From NCBI RefSeq assembly GCF_000423945.1, contig NZ_AUIY01000021.1, positions 38,315 to 102,314 on the forward strand: 64,000 bases of DNA. The letters run 5' to 3'. The number at the start of each line of letters is the position of its first letter. Position 1 is the stretch's first letter. The notes under the pieces were generated by a model. It was not told where the DNA came from. It saw only the letters and a list, made by a program, of their open reading frames with translations, and made no database searches. Shown in pieces: positions 17,793 to 27,636 of this stretch. Both the position numbers and the translations under genes were made by a program. Source of the stretch: Butyrivibrio sp. XPD2002. Lineage in GTDB: Bacteria > Bacillota > Clostridia > Lachnospirales > Lachnospiraceae.

Positions 17793-19214
17793 ATGGGTGG
17801 TTTTTTTGGAGTAGCATCGCGTGAAGACGCAGTTTTTGATCTGTTTTACGGAACAGATTATCATTCACATCTCGGCACTCGCCGTGCAGGTCTTGCTGTA
17901 TATGACAGGAAAAAAGGCTTCGACCGTTCCATTCACAATATAGAGAGATCATATTTCAGACCTAAATTCGAAGAGGATATGCTTAGAATGGAAGGTCATC
18001 TTGGTATCGGCTGTATTTCAGATTTCGAGCCGCAGCCCCTAATCGTACGCTCACATCATGGCACATACGCCATTACAACAGTGGGTAAGATCAACAACCT
18101 TGAGGAGATAACCAATAAGCTTTTTGCGGACAACAGATCCCACTTTCTCGAGATGAGTGGTGGAGATATCAACCCCACAGAGCTGGTAGCTTCCATCATC
18201 AACCAGAAGGTTACAATAGTTGAAGGAATACGTTATGCCCAGGAGATCATAAAGGGCTCAATGACAATGCTCATCATGACTACCGAGGGTATATATGCCG
18301 CCCGTGACAGATACGGAAGGACTCCCGTTCAGATAGGCCATAAGGAAGAGGGCTACTGCGTATGCTTTGAGAGCTTTTCCTACTTAAACCTCGGCTATGA
18401 TCCCTACAGGGAGCTTGGCCCCGGAGAGATAGCATATATCACTCCTGAGAGTGTGGAGATCGTGGCACCTGCCTTTGACGAGATGCGCATCTGTACATTC
18501 CTCTGGATTTACTACGGATTCCCGGCATCCTGCTATGAAGGACTTAACGTCGAGAATATGAGATACGGCTGTGGTAAGAAGCTTGCCCAGCGTGATATGC
18601 AAAGAGGACTGCACCCCGATATCGTTGCAGGCGTTCCGGATTCCGGTGTGGCTCACGCTATCGGTTATTCCAACGCATCAGGAATTCCTTATTCCAGACC
18701 CTTTGTAAAATACACACCCACATGGCCGAGATCCTTTATGCCTACAGTTCAGTCAAGACGTGATCTCATCGCCAAGATGAAGCTTATTCCCGTTAATCAG
18801 CTCATAAATAACAAGAGTCTTCTTCTTATCGACGACTCTATCGTGCGCGGTACACAGCTTCGTGAGACCACAGAATTCCTGTATAAGAGCGGTGCTAAGG
18901 AGGTTCACATCAGACCTGCATGTCCTCCGCTTATATATGGATGTAAATACCTCAACTTCTCACGTTCCAACTCAGAGATGGAGCTTATCACCAGACGAGT
19001 TATCGAGAAGCTTGAAGGCTATCCGAAGCCGGGCGATGAGACAGTAAGAAAGTATACTGATCCCGATTCACCTCAGTACGAGGCTATGCTTGAGGAGATA
19101 AGAAAAGAGCTCAATTTCACATCACTTCATTATCACAGACTTGATGATATGGTTGAGGCTATTCCCATGGAGCCCTGCAAGCTTTGCACATACTGCTGGA
19201 GCGGCAAAGAATAA
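17793..19214 (+). CDS. Amidophosphoribosyltransferase-like protein lacking the glutaminase cysteine
   Basis: Resembles PurF, which makes phosphoribosylamine from PRPP and glutamine. The phosphoribosyltransferase half is intact, with the PRPP loop LLLIDDSIVRGTQ at 343-355. Cysteines at 234, 384, 462 and 465 sit where Bacillus PurF holds its 4Fe-4S cluster. However, the N-terminal Cys that is essential for the glutaminase (normally MCGIFG or exposed by propeptide cleavage) is Gly here: MGGFFGVASRED. The glutamine amidotransferase domain should therefore be inactive, leaving ammonia-dependent activity or another role. The ribosome site GGGAGG fixes the start, so the Cys is not lost by misannotation. 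I recall similar GG-start homologues in other Lachnospiraceae. A second, canonical purF is expected elsewhere in the genome. Confidence 0.88.
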   Translation: MGGFFGVASREDAVFDLFYGTDYHSHLGTRRAGLAVYDRKKGFDRSIHNIERSYFRPKFEEDMLRMEGHLGIGCISDFEPQPLIVRSHHGTYAITTVGKINNLEEITNKLFADNRSHFLEMSGGDINPTELVASIINQKVTIVEGIRYAQEIIKGSMTMLIMTTEGIYAARDRYGRTPVQIGHKEEGYCVCFESFSYLNLGYDPYRELGPGEIAYITPESVEIVAPAFDEMRICTFLWIYYGFPASCYEGLNVENMRYGCGKKLAQRDMQRGLHPDIVAGVPDSGVAHAIGYSNASGIPYSRPFVKYTPTWPRSFMPTVQSRRDLIAKMKLIPVNQLINNKSLLLIDDSIVRGTQLRETTEFLYKSGAKEVHIRPACPPLIYGCKYLNFSRSNSEMELITRRVIEKLEGYPKPGDETVRKYTDPDSPQYEAMLEEIRKELNFTSLHYHRLDDMVEAIPMEPCKLCTYCWSGKE

Positions 19215-19230
19215 TATACGAATCTACACA

Positions 19231-19261
19231 CCACACCCTGAAAAATGGGTGTGGTTTTTTT
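19231..19261 (+). terminator. Intrinsic terminator after the PurF-like gene
   Basis: CCACACCC / GGGTGTGG stem followed by seven T. Confidence 0.92.
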
Positions 19262-19365
19262 ATAAATTTTTTAGCAAATGTTTCGATTTGCAACTATAAA
19301 AAAGTTATCACCTCACGTTAGAATAAATGTATACGGGATAGTGTTTTCTTATGAGAGGGATAAAT

Positions 19366-21417
19366 ATGGACCAGGCGAAAAATGAGAGATTTATTATTCT
19401 CCTTATTTCCGTTGCTTGCGTAGGCCTTGCGATAGAGACTACCCTGGCCGGCTGGGAATTTTGGGTTCCGCCGATCATTATTATTGGTACTCTGGGTCTG
19501 TGGCTCATGCATATTTCCGGGAATCCTGAATACAAGGTGCGCAAGGTTGCAGGTCTTGCCTTTGCGATGCTGGCGATCTTTTTCCATGGCGTCCACGAGA
19601 GCAGCTTTTTTGATGTTGCTCTGGTGGTTGGTATTTCCATGGTCGCTTTTTCCTTCTACGATGATATATATATGATGAACCTGCTGCTGGCTGAATACAT
19701 CCTGATCATGGGAATGCAGCTTGTCATGGCCATCGGCAATCTGAACTTTACATTTGATTCCATGACAATATCGAGAATCGTTCTCCATGTAGCCATCGTT
19801 ACCATGATCTATTATTGCTGCACTAAAGCCATTGATAACAGACAGGAGATGATGCAGTCTGACTCGGAAAAGGAGCGGCGTATCGAATCTGTTGATATGG
19901 ACATGGAGGACTTTCTTTCCAATATTTCCCATGAGCTCAGAACCCCTGTAAATGTAGTAAACGGCATGTCAGAGATGCTGATTAAAAAGAATGTGGGCAA
20001 CGAGGCATACTCCATTAAAAATGCCGGAATCCGCCTTGCCTACCAGATCGAGGATATTCAGGATTACACGGAATGTAAGAGAGAGAAGGTAATTCTTGAA
20101 GAGGATGAATACATGAGCACATCACTTCTAAATGACGTTGTGGTGGGCTTCCGTTTTCTGAACAATGAAAAAAATCTTGAGATGATCGTGGATATGGATC
20201 CGAAGGTCCCTTCAAAGATGCTGGGAGACGTTAAGAAGATCCATAAGATATTCAGGCACCTCTTAGAAAACGCTATAAAATTTACCAGAAAAGGCGGAAT
20301 CTATGTAAAGGTCTTTACGGAGAACACAGACTACGGTGTAAACCTCTGTATAGAGATGACTGATACAGGTATCGGTATGGACAGATGGTCGATAGCATCT
20401 GTCTCCAAGGGCATGTATCAGGTCAATAAGAAAAGAAATCGCAGCTCAGGCGGAATCGGTCTTGGGCTATTTATCGTGTATGGCTTTGCCCACAAGATGG
20501 GAGGCTTTGTAAAAATCGACAGTGAGAAGCACGTAGGAACCACTGTCCGTGTGACAATCCCTCAGAAGGTTGTGGACAAGAATCCATGTCTTATGCTGTC
20601 AAATGATTTCAGCGGAGACATCATTTTCCATGTCCGCTCGGATAAGTACAAGGTTCCCAGAGTCCGCGATTTCTATCGCTCTATGGCGACTAATCTTGCA
20701 GCAGGAATCCGAGTTCCGCTATATCCCGCAGAGACAGTAGGTGAGATAGAAAAGCTGAAGGAAAAGCTTGATATTTCAGTTATTTTCATGGGGCAGGAGG
20801 AATACGAGGAAAATCCCGAATACTTCGATGAGATGAGTAAGGGAGATGTCGTGGTGGCAGTATCTGCATCACCTGGCTTTAAGCCAAATACAGGTAGTGC
20901 TGTACTTGTAATGCCTAAGCCTCTCTATGCATATCCTGTAATCAAGGTCCTCAACGAAGGTCGCGAAGCAGGTGATCTTACAGATATCGGACAGAATCCA
21001 AGACCGTCATTTAAGAATGTCAGAGCCCTTGTTGTTGATGATGAACCCATGAACCTTGTGGTTGCAACAGAGCTTTTCAAGGACTATGAAATCATTACGG
21101 ATACAGCAGGAAGCGGAAAGGAAGCTATAAGCAAGTTCCGCAATAATGACTATGACGTGGTATTCATGGACCACATGATGCCCGGTATGGACGGCGTTGA
21201 AGCCATGAAGCAGATTAAATCCGTGGCAGCAGATATGCATAAGAGCATCGTGGTAATAGCACTTACTGCCAATGCGGTTTCCGGTGCGAGAGAGATGTTC
21301 ATACAGGAGGGCTTTGACGGCTTCATTGCAAAGCCCATAAATATCGCTGACTTTGAACGCGTTTTGACAAGGGAACTTCCCAAATCAGTTGAAGATAAGG
21401 GAGGTCAGTCATTATGA
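19366..21417 (+). CDS. Membrane hybrid histidine kinase with C-terminal receiver
   Basis: Sensor kinase of 683 residues. The first ~155 residues form five or six membrane helices with almost no external domain, so it probably senses within or at the membrane. The kinase core has the H-box FLSNISHELRTPVN (phospho-His189), an N-box (HLLENAIKFT) and G-boxes (DTGIGMD, GGIGLGLFIVYG). A middle segment (about 405-530) is divergent. The receiver at the end carries VVDDEPMNL and phospho-acceptor Asp602 (FMDHMMPGMDG). The start at 19366 has AGAGGG six bases upstream; an ATG at 19351 does not. Its last bases overlap the next gene (ATGA), so both kinases are made together. Confidence 0.88.
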   Translation: MDQAKNERFIILLISVACVGLAIETTLAGWEFWVPPIIIIGTLGLWLMHISGNPEYKVRKVAGLAFAMLAIFFHGVHESSFFDVALVVGISMVAFSFYDDIYMMNLLLAEYILIMGMQLVMAIGNLNFTFDSMTISRIVLHVAIVTMIYYCCTKAIDNRQEMMQSDSEKERRIESVDMDMEDFLSNISHELRTPVNVVNGMSEMLIKKNVGNEAYSIKNAGIRLAYQIEDIQDYTECKREKVILEEDEYMSTSLLNDVVVGFRFLNNEKNLEMIVDMDPKVPSKMLGDVKKIHKIFRHLLENAIKFTRKGGIYVKVFTENTDYGVNLCIEMTDTGIGMDRWSIASVSKGMYQVNKKRNRSSGGIGLGLFIVYGFAHKMGGFVKIDSEKHVGTTVRVTIPQKVVDKNPCLMLSNDFSGDIIFHVRSDKYKVPRVRDFYRSMATNLAAGIRVPLYPAETVGEIEKLKEKLDISVIFMGQEEYEENPEYFDEMSKGDVVVAVSASPGFKPNTGSAVLVMPKPLYAYPVIKVLNEGREAGDLTDIGQNPRPSFKNVRALVVDDEPMNLVVATELFKDYEIITDTAGSGKEAISKFRNNDYDVVFMDHMMPGMDGVEAMKQIKSVAADMHKSIVVIALTANAVSGAREMFIQEGFDGFIAKPINIADFERVLTRELPKSVEDKGGQSL

Positions 21418-24400
21418 AGAAAAACGGGCTTATAAGAAACATCATGGATGCCATAAGAGATCCTGAGAGAGATATCAAGGAGAGAATATATATAGCCCTT
21501 TCCTGCATTTCTGAGGTGACAGTACTGATCGCACTTATCGGCGATATTATTGAGCAGGAAAACCCTCATGAGATCGCCGTCATTGCAGGAACGCTGATAT
21601 TTGTTCCGGTCATAATGATAATCTCTCTTAAGCTTAATAAGGTTTATGTGGCTACGAAAATTACAGTCCTTGGCCTGGTATTTATCATCCTTCCTTCGCT
21701 GTTTGTCTTTGGAGGCGGTGTAGAAGGCGGAGGCGTTCTGTGGATCATCTTCATATTTACTTATGCAGGTCTTGTCCTCACAGGTATGTGGAGAAGAGTG
21801 ATATTTGTACTCATTGTAAGCATGTCCCTTGGCTGCTACATGCTTGAATACTATCACCCTGAGCTGGTTTATGAGCATTCAAAAAGTGTATTCCTGTTTG
21901 ATTCGTACATGTCCATTGTACTTGTAGGTATCATCTGCTTTGCCATGACCTGGCTTCAGAATATGTTTTTCAAGGATGAAAATTCCCGTGCCAGAAAGTC
22001 TGCGGAAATGGCTGAGGAGCTTACAAAATCCCAGAACAGATTCTTTTCCAGCATGAGCCATGAAATCCGCACGCCCATCAATTCCATATTGGGATTAAAT
22101 GAGCTGATACTTCGTGACCCTGATGCGACAGATGAGATAGTGCGTGATGCCAATGGAATCCAGGGCTCAGGCAAAATGCTCCTGTCCCTTATAAACGACA
22201 TTCTGGACTTCTCCAAGATGGAAGCCGGAAATATGAGCATCGTTCCTGTGGACTACAAAATAGGTGACATGCTCTCTGAGATAGTTAATATGGTCTGGCT
22301 GAAAGCCCATGAAAAGGGCATCAAGCTGGGCGTCAGCGTTGATCCTTCAGTACCTACGGTTCTCTATGGTGATGAGATACGCATCAGGCAGATAATCATC
22401 AATCTTCTTAACAATGCGGTTAAATACACAGGTGCCGGTAGTGTCGACCTGCGCATTGAGAGTGAGCAGAAGAATGAAAAAACAGTGGCCCTTACCATTT
22501 CAGTTTCAGATACAGGTATGGGTATAAAGAAGGAAGTTATTCCCTATCTTTTCGATGCCTTTAAGAGAGTGGATGAAGAGAAGAACCGCTACATTGAAGG
22601 AACGGGACTTGGACTTTCCATAGTAAAGCAGCTTGTTGACCTTATGGGCGGAACCATCACCGTAAACAGTGTATACGGAGAGGGCTCAACCTTCACTGTT
22701 GTGTTAAACCAGGGTATTTCCGACGCCACACATATCGGCGAGCTCAATATTCACAACCAGAGTGCTGTAAACAGGACAATTTATACCAGCAGCTTCAGCG
22801 CACCTGAAGCAAGAATCCTCATCGTTGATGATAATGTTATGAATCTCGAGGTAGAGACCAAGCTTCTTGCAGATACCGATATGACGATCGATAAGGCTGT
22901 GAGCGGTAAGGAAGCCCTTGAGCTTGACTTAAAGCACAAATACGATGTCATACTGATGGATCATCTGATGCCTGAGATGGATGGTATACAGTGCCTTGAG
23001 AAGATAAGAAACCATGCAGGAGGACTTAATCTTGCAACACCTGTGGTGGTTCTTACTGCCAACGCAGGAAGCGATAATAAGGAGCTGTATAACCGTGCAG
23101 GCTTCGATGGTTACCTGGTAAAGCCGGTATCCGGTGAGGCTCTTGAAAAGCTGCTTATCAAGTTCATTCCGATAGAGAAGCTTGTTGTGGGCAGAAGCAA
23201 GGTTATGAACCTGAGAGAGGACATAAATACCGCTGCAGGCTATTCAGGAAAAGCTCCCGTAATAATCACATCTACAAGTATGTGTGACCTTCCGGGATCA
23301 CTTCTTAAAAAATTGCACATTCCTATTTTGCCCTTCCAGATCAGGACAGAAGAGGGAGTATTTAAGGACGGCATTCAGATGGGAGCAGATGAGCTTATGC
23401 GCTACATAAGAAGCGGCAGAAATGCTACGTCAACACCACCTGATGAAGCGGCGTACACAGATTTCTTTGCAGCAGGATTAAAGAAGGCTCATCATCTTAT
23501 CCACATATCACTTACTACCAGTATGAGTGATGAGTACAAGATAGCTTCGGAGGCCGCGAAGTCCTTTGATAACGTTACAGTAATCAATTCAGAGTGTCTC
23601 TCCTCAGCTACAGGCTTACTTGTTCTCATAGCCTGCAAGCTGATGCAGATGAAGGATAATGTAGAAGAGATAGTAGAAGAGCTTGAGCAGGTAAAAACCC
23701 GCTTAAAGTGCAGCTTCATCATGGATACTACTGAGTTCATGGCAAGAAAAGGTCTTGTGAGCTCCGGAATCGACAAGCTGGCAAGAAGTCTTAATTTACA
23801 TCCGAGCGTTGTCATAAAGGGCAATAAGTATCGCGTGGGAAGCATCTGGATGGGCAACAGCAGGAAGGCCTATAAGGGATATATTGCAAGCGCATTTCCT
23901 GTTGATGTGATTCCTGATCCCGAGGTGTGTTTCATAACCTATGTGGATATACCCATGGATATTCTTATGTGGGTTAAGGAAGAGATAAGAAAATATGCTT
24001 ACTTCGAAAATGTAGTGTTTAAGCAGGCATCAGCCGCTATTTCCTCAAACTGCGGTCCCGGATCCTTAGGAATTATCTACTTTGTAAAGACCAACAAGTC
24101 CTACAATCTCTCAAGCTTCTTTGAGAAGGAAAAGATTATCGAGGACGAAGAAGAGGAAGAGCTTCTTTTGGAAGAGGAGCAGGATACAGAAGAAGCTGAT
24201 GAGGAAGAAAGCTCTGAGGAAGTAGCTGTAGAAGCAGTAGCAGCGGGGGCCCCTGGGCCCAAATGGTACGACGAAATAGAAGGAATTGAGGGCAATGCTG
24301 CAATTAAGAACAGCGGCTCAGAGGATGCCTTTAAATCAGTTCTTAAGATATTCTATGAGTCCATCGAGGATTATTCCAAGGAGCTGGAGGGCTATTTTGA

Positions 24401-24845
24401 AAACAGTAACTGGCCTTCCTACACCATTAAGATTCATGCCCTTAAGAGCTCCTGTAAGCTCATAGGCGCACTTAAGACCTCCAAGAAGGCTGAGAATCTT
24501 GAGATGGCAGGAAAAGCTGATGACATAGAATTTATCAAGGAACACCATGATGAATTCATGGAGGAGTACAAGGCCTATAAGGAAAAGCTCAGTAAGGTAT
24601 TTGAGGAACCCAGGGATGAAACGGCGGGAAAGCGTAGTAAGCCTGTAGCGGATGCGTTCCTTCTGGGTATCGTCTACGACGGACTTAAGGAAGCAGCTGA
24701 AGCCATGGATTACAGCGCAGTTGAAGACATCATGAACGACATTAAGCGCTATGAAATTCCTGACGATGAAAAGGAAAAAATTGAAGCTCTGTCAGCCAGG
24801 GCGTCGCAGCTTGATTATGACGGAATCCTGGAGATATTAAAGTGA
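21414..24845 (+). CDS. Hybrid histidine kinase with receiver, DegV-like and HPt domains
   Basis: Protein of 1143 residues. In order: about five membrane helices (30-185); H-box MSHEIRTPINS with His216; ATPase with LLNNAVKYTG, DTGMGI and GTGLGLSIVKQL; receiver (466-575) with Asp516 (ILMDHLMPEMDG); a region at about 612-895 with DegV family character (VIITSTSMCDLPGSLLKKL, the KDG motif, TSTPP, HISLTTSMSDEYKIA, GPGSLGIIYF); an acidic linker (908-945); and an HPt-like domain with IHALKSS at 1007-1013 (His1008). DegV proteins bind fatty acids, so the insert may be a lipid sensor or lipid-responsive module. I know no characterised kinase with this order. It overlaps the preceding kinase gene by four bases. 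Confidence 0.85.
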   Translation: MKKNGLIRNIMDAIRDPERDIKERIYIALSCISEVTVLIALIGDIIEQENPHEIAVIAGTLIFVPVIMIISLKLNKVYVATKITVLGLVFIILPSLFVFGGGVEGGGVLWIIFIFTYAGLVLTGMWRRVIFVLIVSMSLGCYMLEYYHPELVYEHSKSVFLFDSYMSIVLVGIICFAMTWLQNMFFKDENSRARKSAEMAEELTKSQNRFFSSMSHEIRTPINSILGLNELILRDPDATDEIVRDANGIQGSGKMLLSLINDILDFSKMEAGNMSIVPVDYKIGDMLSEIVNMVWLKAHEKGIKLGVSVDPSVPTVLYGDEIRIRQIIINLLNNAVKYTGAGSVDLRIESEQKNEKTVALTISVSDTGMGIKKEVIPYLFDAFKRVDEEKNRYIEGTGLGLSIVKQLVDLMGGTITVNSVYGEGSTFTVVLNQGISDATHIGELNIHNQSAVNRTIYTSSFSAPEARILIVDDNVMNLEVETKLLADTDMTIDKAVSGKEALELDLKHKYDVILMDHLMPEMDGIQCLEKIRNHAGGLNLATPVVVLTANAGSDNKELYNRAGFDGYLVKPVSGEALEKLLIKFIPIEKLVVGRSKVMNLREDINTAAGYSGKAPVIITSTSMCDLPGSLLKKLHIPILPFQIRTEEGVFKDGIQMGADELMRYIRSGRNATSTPPDEAAYTDFFAAGLKKAHHLIHISLTTSMSDEYKIASEAAKSFDNVTVINSECLSSATGLLVLIACKLMQMKDNVEEIVEELEQVKTRLKCSFIMDTTEFMARKGLVSSGIDKLARSLNLHPSVVIKGNKYRVGSIWMGNSRKAYKGYIASAFPVDVIPDPEVCFITYVDIPMDILMWVKEEIRKYAYFENVVFKQASAAISSNCGPGSLGIIYFVKTNKSYNLSSFFEKEKIIEDEEEEELLLEEEQDTEEADEEESSEEVAVEAVAAGAPGPKWYDEIEGIEGNAAIKNSGSEDAFKSVLKIFYESIEDYSKELEGYFENSNWPSYTIKIHALKSSCKLIGALKTSKKAENLEMAGKADDIEFIKEHHDEFMEEYKAYKEKLSKVFEEPRDETAGKRSKPVADAFLLGIVYDGLKEAAEAMDYSAVEDIMNDIKRYEIPDDEKEKIEALSARASQLDYDGILEILK

Positions 24846-24880
24846 TGATGGTGTAATGTGTATTAGAAGGGAAATTCTGC

Positions 24881-26404
24881 ATGGAAACAGTAATCCGGAT
24901 AAATGATGCGGTGAATAACTTTGCATGGGGAACCTTCGGCCTTTTCCTGCTTTTGGGAACAGGTCTTATCTGCACGGTCATTACGGGCTTTTTCCAGATC
25001 ACACACGTTGTACACTGGGTGAAGAACACCTTCGGGATAATGAACGGAAAGGGCCGCATCATAAATGATGCAGGAGCCTTATCCCAGCGAAGGGCCTTCT
25101 GGACATCGTTATGCGCTACCATAGGTACCGGCAATATTGCGGGCGTTGCCACAGCTATATGCATGGGCGGCCCGGGAGCTGTATTCTGGATGTGGGTTGC
25201 GGCCTTTTTCGGAATGATGGTCAAGTACTCAGAGAACCTTCTTGGAATGTACTACAGGCGAAGAAACATAGAGGGTGCCTGGTCGGGCGGACCTATGTAT
25301 TACCTTCAGGATGGCCTTGGCTCCATGAAGCATTGCAAAAGGCTAGGGAAAATTCTTGGAATTTTGTTCTGCGTTTTTACAGCGCTGGCGTCCTTTGGAA
25401 TAGGTAATATGGCGCAGATAAATAAGATAACTTTAAATGTTGAGGCCGCCTTCCTGGCGGGGAAGGATACCGGAGAGTATATAGGAATTCCCAATGCTGA
25501 ATGGGCAATAGGACTGGTTTTACTTGCTGCCACGGCTGTCATTATTCTTGGTGGCTATAGAAGAATGACAGCGGTTTCAGAGCTATTAGTGCCGTATATG
25601 TCCTTCTTTTATGCGGTGGGCTGCATCATTGTTATCATGATGAATATCAGAGGAATACCTGCTGTATTTGCAGCTATTTTCCGATTTGCACTTGGCCCTT
25701 CTGCAATAAAAGGAGGGGCAGCAGGATCAGCTGTGGCGCTGGCCTTAAACACTATTAAAAATGGCTGTAAGCGAGGCGTATTTTCAAACGAAGCAGGACT
25801 TGGCTCCTCAGTTATGGTTCACAGCACCAGCTGCGTAAGAGAGCCGGTTCATCAGGGACTCTGGGGCATAGCAGAGGTGTTCCTTGATACGATGGTTATA
25901 TGCACGATCACGGCTGTTGTAATCCTTAATTCGGGATTCATAGACTTAGAGACAGGACTAGCAAAGGAAGGCGTAAATGATGCCACACTGGTGACACAGG
26001 CCTTTGGAGCACACTTTGGAAAACCGGGAGAGTGGTTTGTGGTTCTGGCGATTACCCTGTTTGCATTTACAACGGTGCTTGGCTGGTCTTACTATGGCGC
26101 GAAGGTTACGGAGTACCTGTTCGGGGTTACGATGGGTAAGCTATACAGATTTCTTTTTGTAGGACTTATACTTTTTGGTGCGGTTATGGAGTCCAATCTG
26201 GCATGGGATATTTCAGATACCTTCAACGGTCTTATGATGATTCCAAATCTCATTGGACTTGTAGCTCAAATACCCCTTATAATAAGATTAACAAAGAATT
26301 ATACTGATAGAAAAATCAAAGGTAAAAATGTAGACGCTATTCTGTCCTATGACGCAGACATTCAGAAGGAAGCTCTAAGAGCTGTCCTTAAGGGTGCAGA
26401 TTAA
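24881..26404 (+). CDS. AGCS family amino acid (alanine/glycine):cation symporter
   Basis: Membrane symporter of 507 residues importing alanine or glycine with Na+ or H+. Family marks: GTFGLFLLLGTGLICTVITG at the N-terminus, TIGTGNIAGVATAI, the WSGGPMYYL block and GVFSNEAGLGSSVMVHS. About 10-11 membrane helices; typical length. GAAGGGA lies about eight bases before the ATG. It sits between the hybrid kinase and a response-regulator gene with short gaps, so it may be a target or input of that signalling operon, or simply cotranscribed. Confidence 0.92.
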   Translation: METVIRINDAVNNFAWGTFGLFLLLGTGLICTVITGFFQITHVVHWVKNTFGIMNGKGRIINDAGALSQRRAFWTSLCATIGTGNIAGVATAICMGGPGAVFWMWVAAFFGMMVKYSENLLGMYYRRRNIEGAWSGGPMYYLQDGLGSMKHCKRLGKILGILFCVFTALASFGIGNMAQINKITLNVEAAFLAGKDTGEYIGIPNAEWAIGLVLLAATAVIILGGYRRMTAVSELLVPYMSFFYAVGCIIVIMMNIRGIPAVFAAIFRFALGPSAIKGGAAGSAVALALNTIKNGCKRGVFSNEAGLGSSVMVHSTSCVREPVHQGLWGIAEVFLDTMVICTITAVVILNSGFIDLETGLAKEGVNDATLVTQAFGAHFGKPGEWFVVLAITLFAFTTVLGWSYYGAKVTEYLFGVTMGKLYRFLFVGLILFGAVMESNLAWDISDTFNGLMMIPNLIGLVAQIPLIIRLTKNYTDRKIKGKNVDAILSYDADIQKEALRAVLKGAD

Positions 26405-26431
26405 CTCGTGGTGATGGAGGAAGGTGCATAA

Positions 26432-27190
26432 ATGGAAAAGATAACAGCTATGCTTATCAGTGATAAGGAAAGTATAATTGTTCGAAGCATTGAGATGAAG
26501 CTGACTGAGATGAAATTCCATTCAGTTATCACAAAGGCTAAGATCGAACGTATAGAAGCGCACAGGAATGATGCGGATCTTTTCATTATCTATCTGCCTG
26601 ATGAAATATCCGATGACCTTATGAAGTCATTGGTTTATCTTGCTGATTATTCACTGGATAGCGGTAAACCGATCGTTCTCATCGGTGAAGTTGAGATGAA
26701 AGGAATACTTGTTTCAAGGCTGAAAAAGCTGGGTGAGTATCTCATCTGGTTTGACAGACCGCTGGATATAGAGGACTTCGGATTCATGGTCAAAAGGGCT
26801 ATGGAAAAGAACAAGAAGCAGGCTGTCATGAAGCGAATCCTGATAGTGGACGACGATCCCAATTATGCCAAGATGGTAGCAGAGTGGCTTAAGGACTCCT
26901 ACAGAGTAGATATCGTGGCATCAGGTGCACAGAGCCTTACCTTCCTTACCAAAAACAAGGTTGACCTTATTCTCCTTGACTACGAGATGCCGATCGTTGA
27001 CGGGCCCCAGGTGCTGCAGATGCTAAGAGAGGATCAGACAACAGCCTCAATCCCCGTAATCTTCCTTACGGGAGTTGATAAGAAGGAGAGCGTAGCTAAG
27101 GTTATAAAGCTTAAACCTCAGGGGTACGTTCTGAAGTCAGCGACCAAGTCAGACCTTCTTGTTACCATAAGAGAATTTTTCAATAAGTAA
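26432..27190 (+). CDS. Response regulator with pseudo-receiver and receiver domains, no output domain
   Basis: Protein of 252 residues. The first ~125 have the alternating pattern of a receiver (ITAMLISDKESIIVRSIEMK) but lack a clear phospho-acceptor Asp. The second half is a full receiver: RILIVDDDPNYAKMVAEWL, LILLDYEMPIVDG with Asp183, and a conserved Thr (FLTGV) and Lys (YVLKSATKSD). There is no DNA-binding or enzymatic domain, so it probably works by protein contact or as a phosphorelay intermediate. AGGAAGG precedes the ATG. It follows the two hybrid kinases and the symporter and is the natural phosphorylation partner of the HPt domain (inference). Confidence 0.85.
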   Translation: MEKITAMLISDKESIIVRSIEMKLTEMKFHSVITKAKIERIEAHRNDADLFIIYLPDEISDDLMKSLVYLADYSLDSGKPIVLIGEVEMKGILVSRLKKLGEYLIWFDRPLDIEDFGFMVKRAMEKNKKQAVMKRILIVDDDPNYAKMVAEWLKDSYRVDIVASGAQSLTFLTKNKVDLILLDYEMPIVDGPQVLQMLREDQTTASIPVIFLTGVDKKESVAKVIKLKPQGYVLKSATKSDLLVTIREFFNK

Positions 27191-27305
27191 AAAATGTTTT
27201 GTTTTAAAACATCATATTGATATAAAAGCATTAAAATTGGTATAATAAGTACAAGATATTGCATTTTGATTATCTATTTGTGATTGAAAAGGTTTGGAGT
27301 AGTAT

Positions 27306-27614
27306 ATGAAAACAGTAACGATAGATTTCACTAACAATGTACTTAAGATTATGGCCAAGAAATATGCGGATACACGTGAGTTTGAGGGATTAAGGAAGGA
27401 AACTCTGGCATCGTTTTTCCCGGAAAAGAAGTTTATGGAAGATTATAATTCATATACATGGGATTTTGATGCGGATATTTTCATAGTTAATCAGGATAAA
27501 CGCAAAATTGTGGCAGAATCCGGAGATATCCGGTATTTTCCGGAACTAATTATTCCGATGCCGAATCTATCAAGAAAATATAAGGACTTTATGAATATAG
27601 TGATGACAGTCTAA
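27306..27614 (+). CDS. Small hypothetical protein
   Basis: Protein of 102 residues, no signal peptide or membrane segment, aromatic-rich (SYTWDFDADIFIVNQDKRKI). I do not recognise it. GGAG lies seven to eight bases before the ATG. It is 115 bases after the response regulator; the AT-rich gap may hold a promoter. The stop codon lies inside the stem of a terminator. Confidence 0.65.
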   Translation: MKTVTIDFTNNVLKIMAKKYADTREFEGLRKETLASFFPEKKFMEDYNSYTWDFDADIFIVNQDKRKIVAESGDIRYFPELIIPMPNLSRKYKDFMNIVMTV

Positions 27615-27636
27615 AATGGCTGTCATCTTTTTGTTT
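27602..27636 (+). terminator. Intrinsic terminator overlapping the end of the 27306 gene
   Basis: GATGACAG / CTGTCATC stem, then TTTTTGTTT. The left arm is within the last codons. Confidence 0.88.

Noticed and set aside
21405..21878. Minus-strand frame of 157 codons over the start of the DegV-containing kinase
   Set aside because: It lies wholly within a well-supported gene in the other direction and has no recognisable domain.
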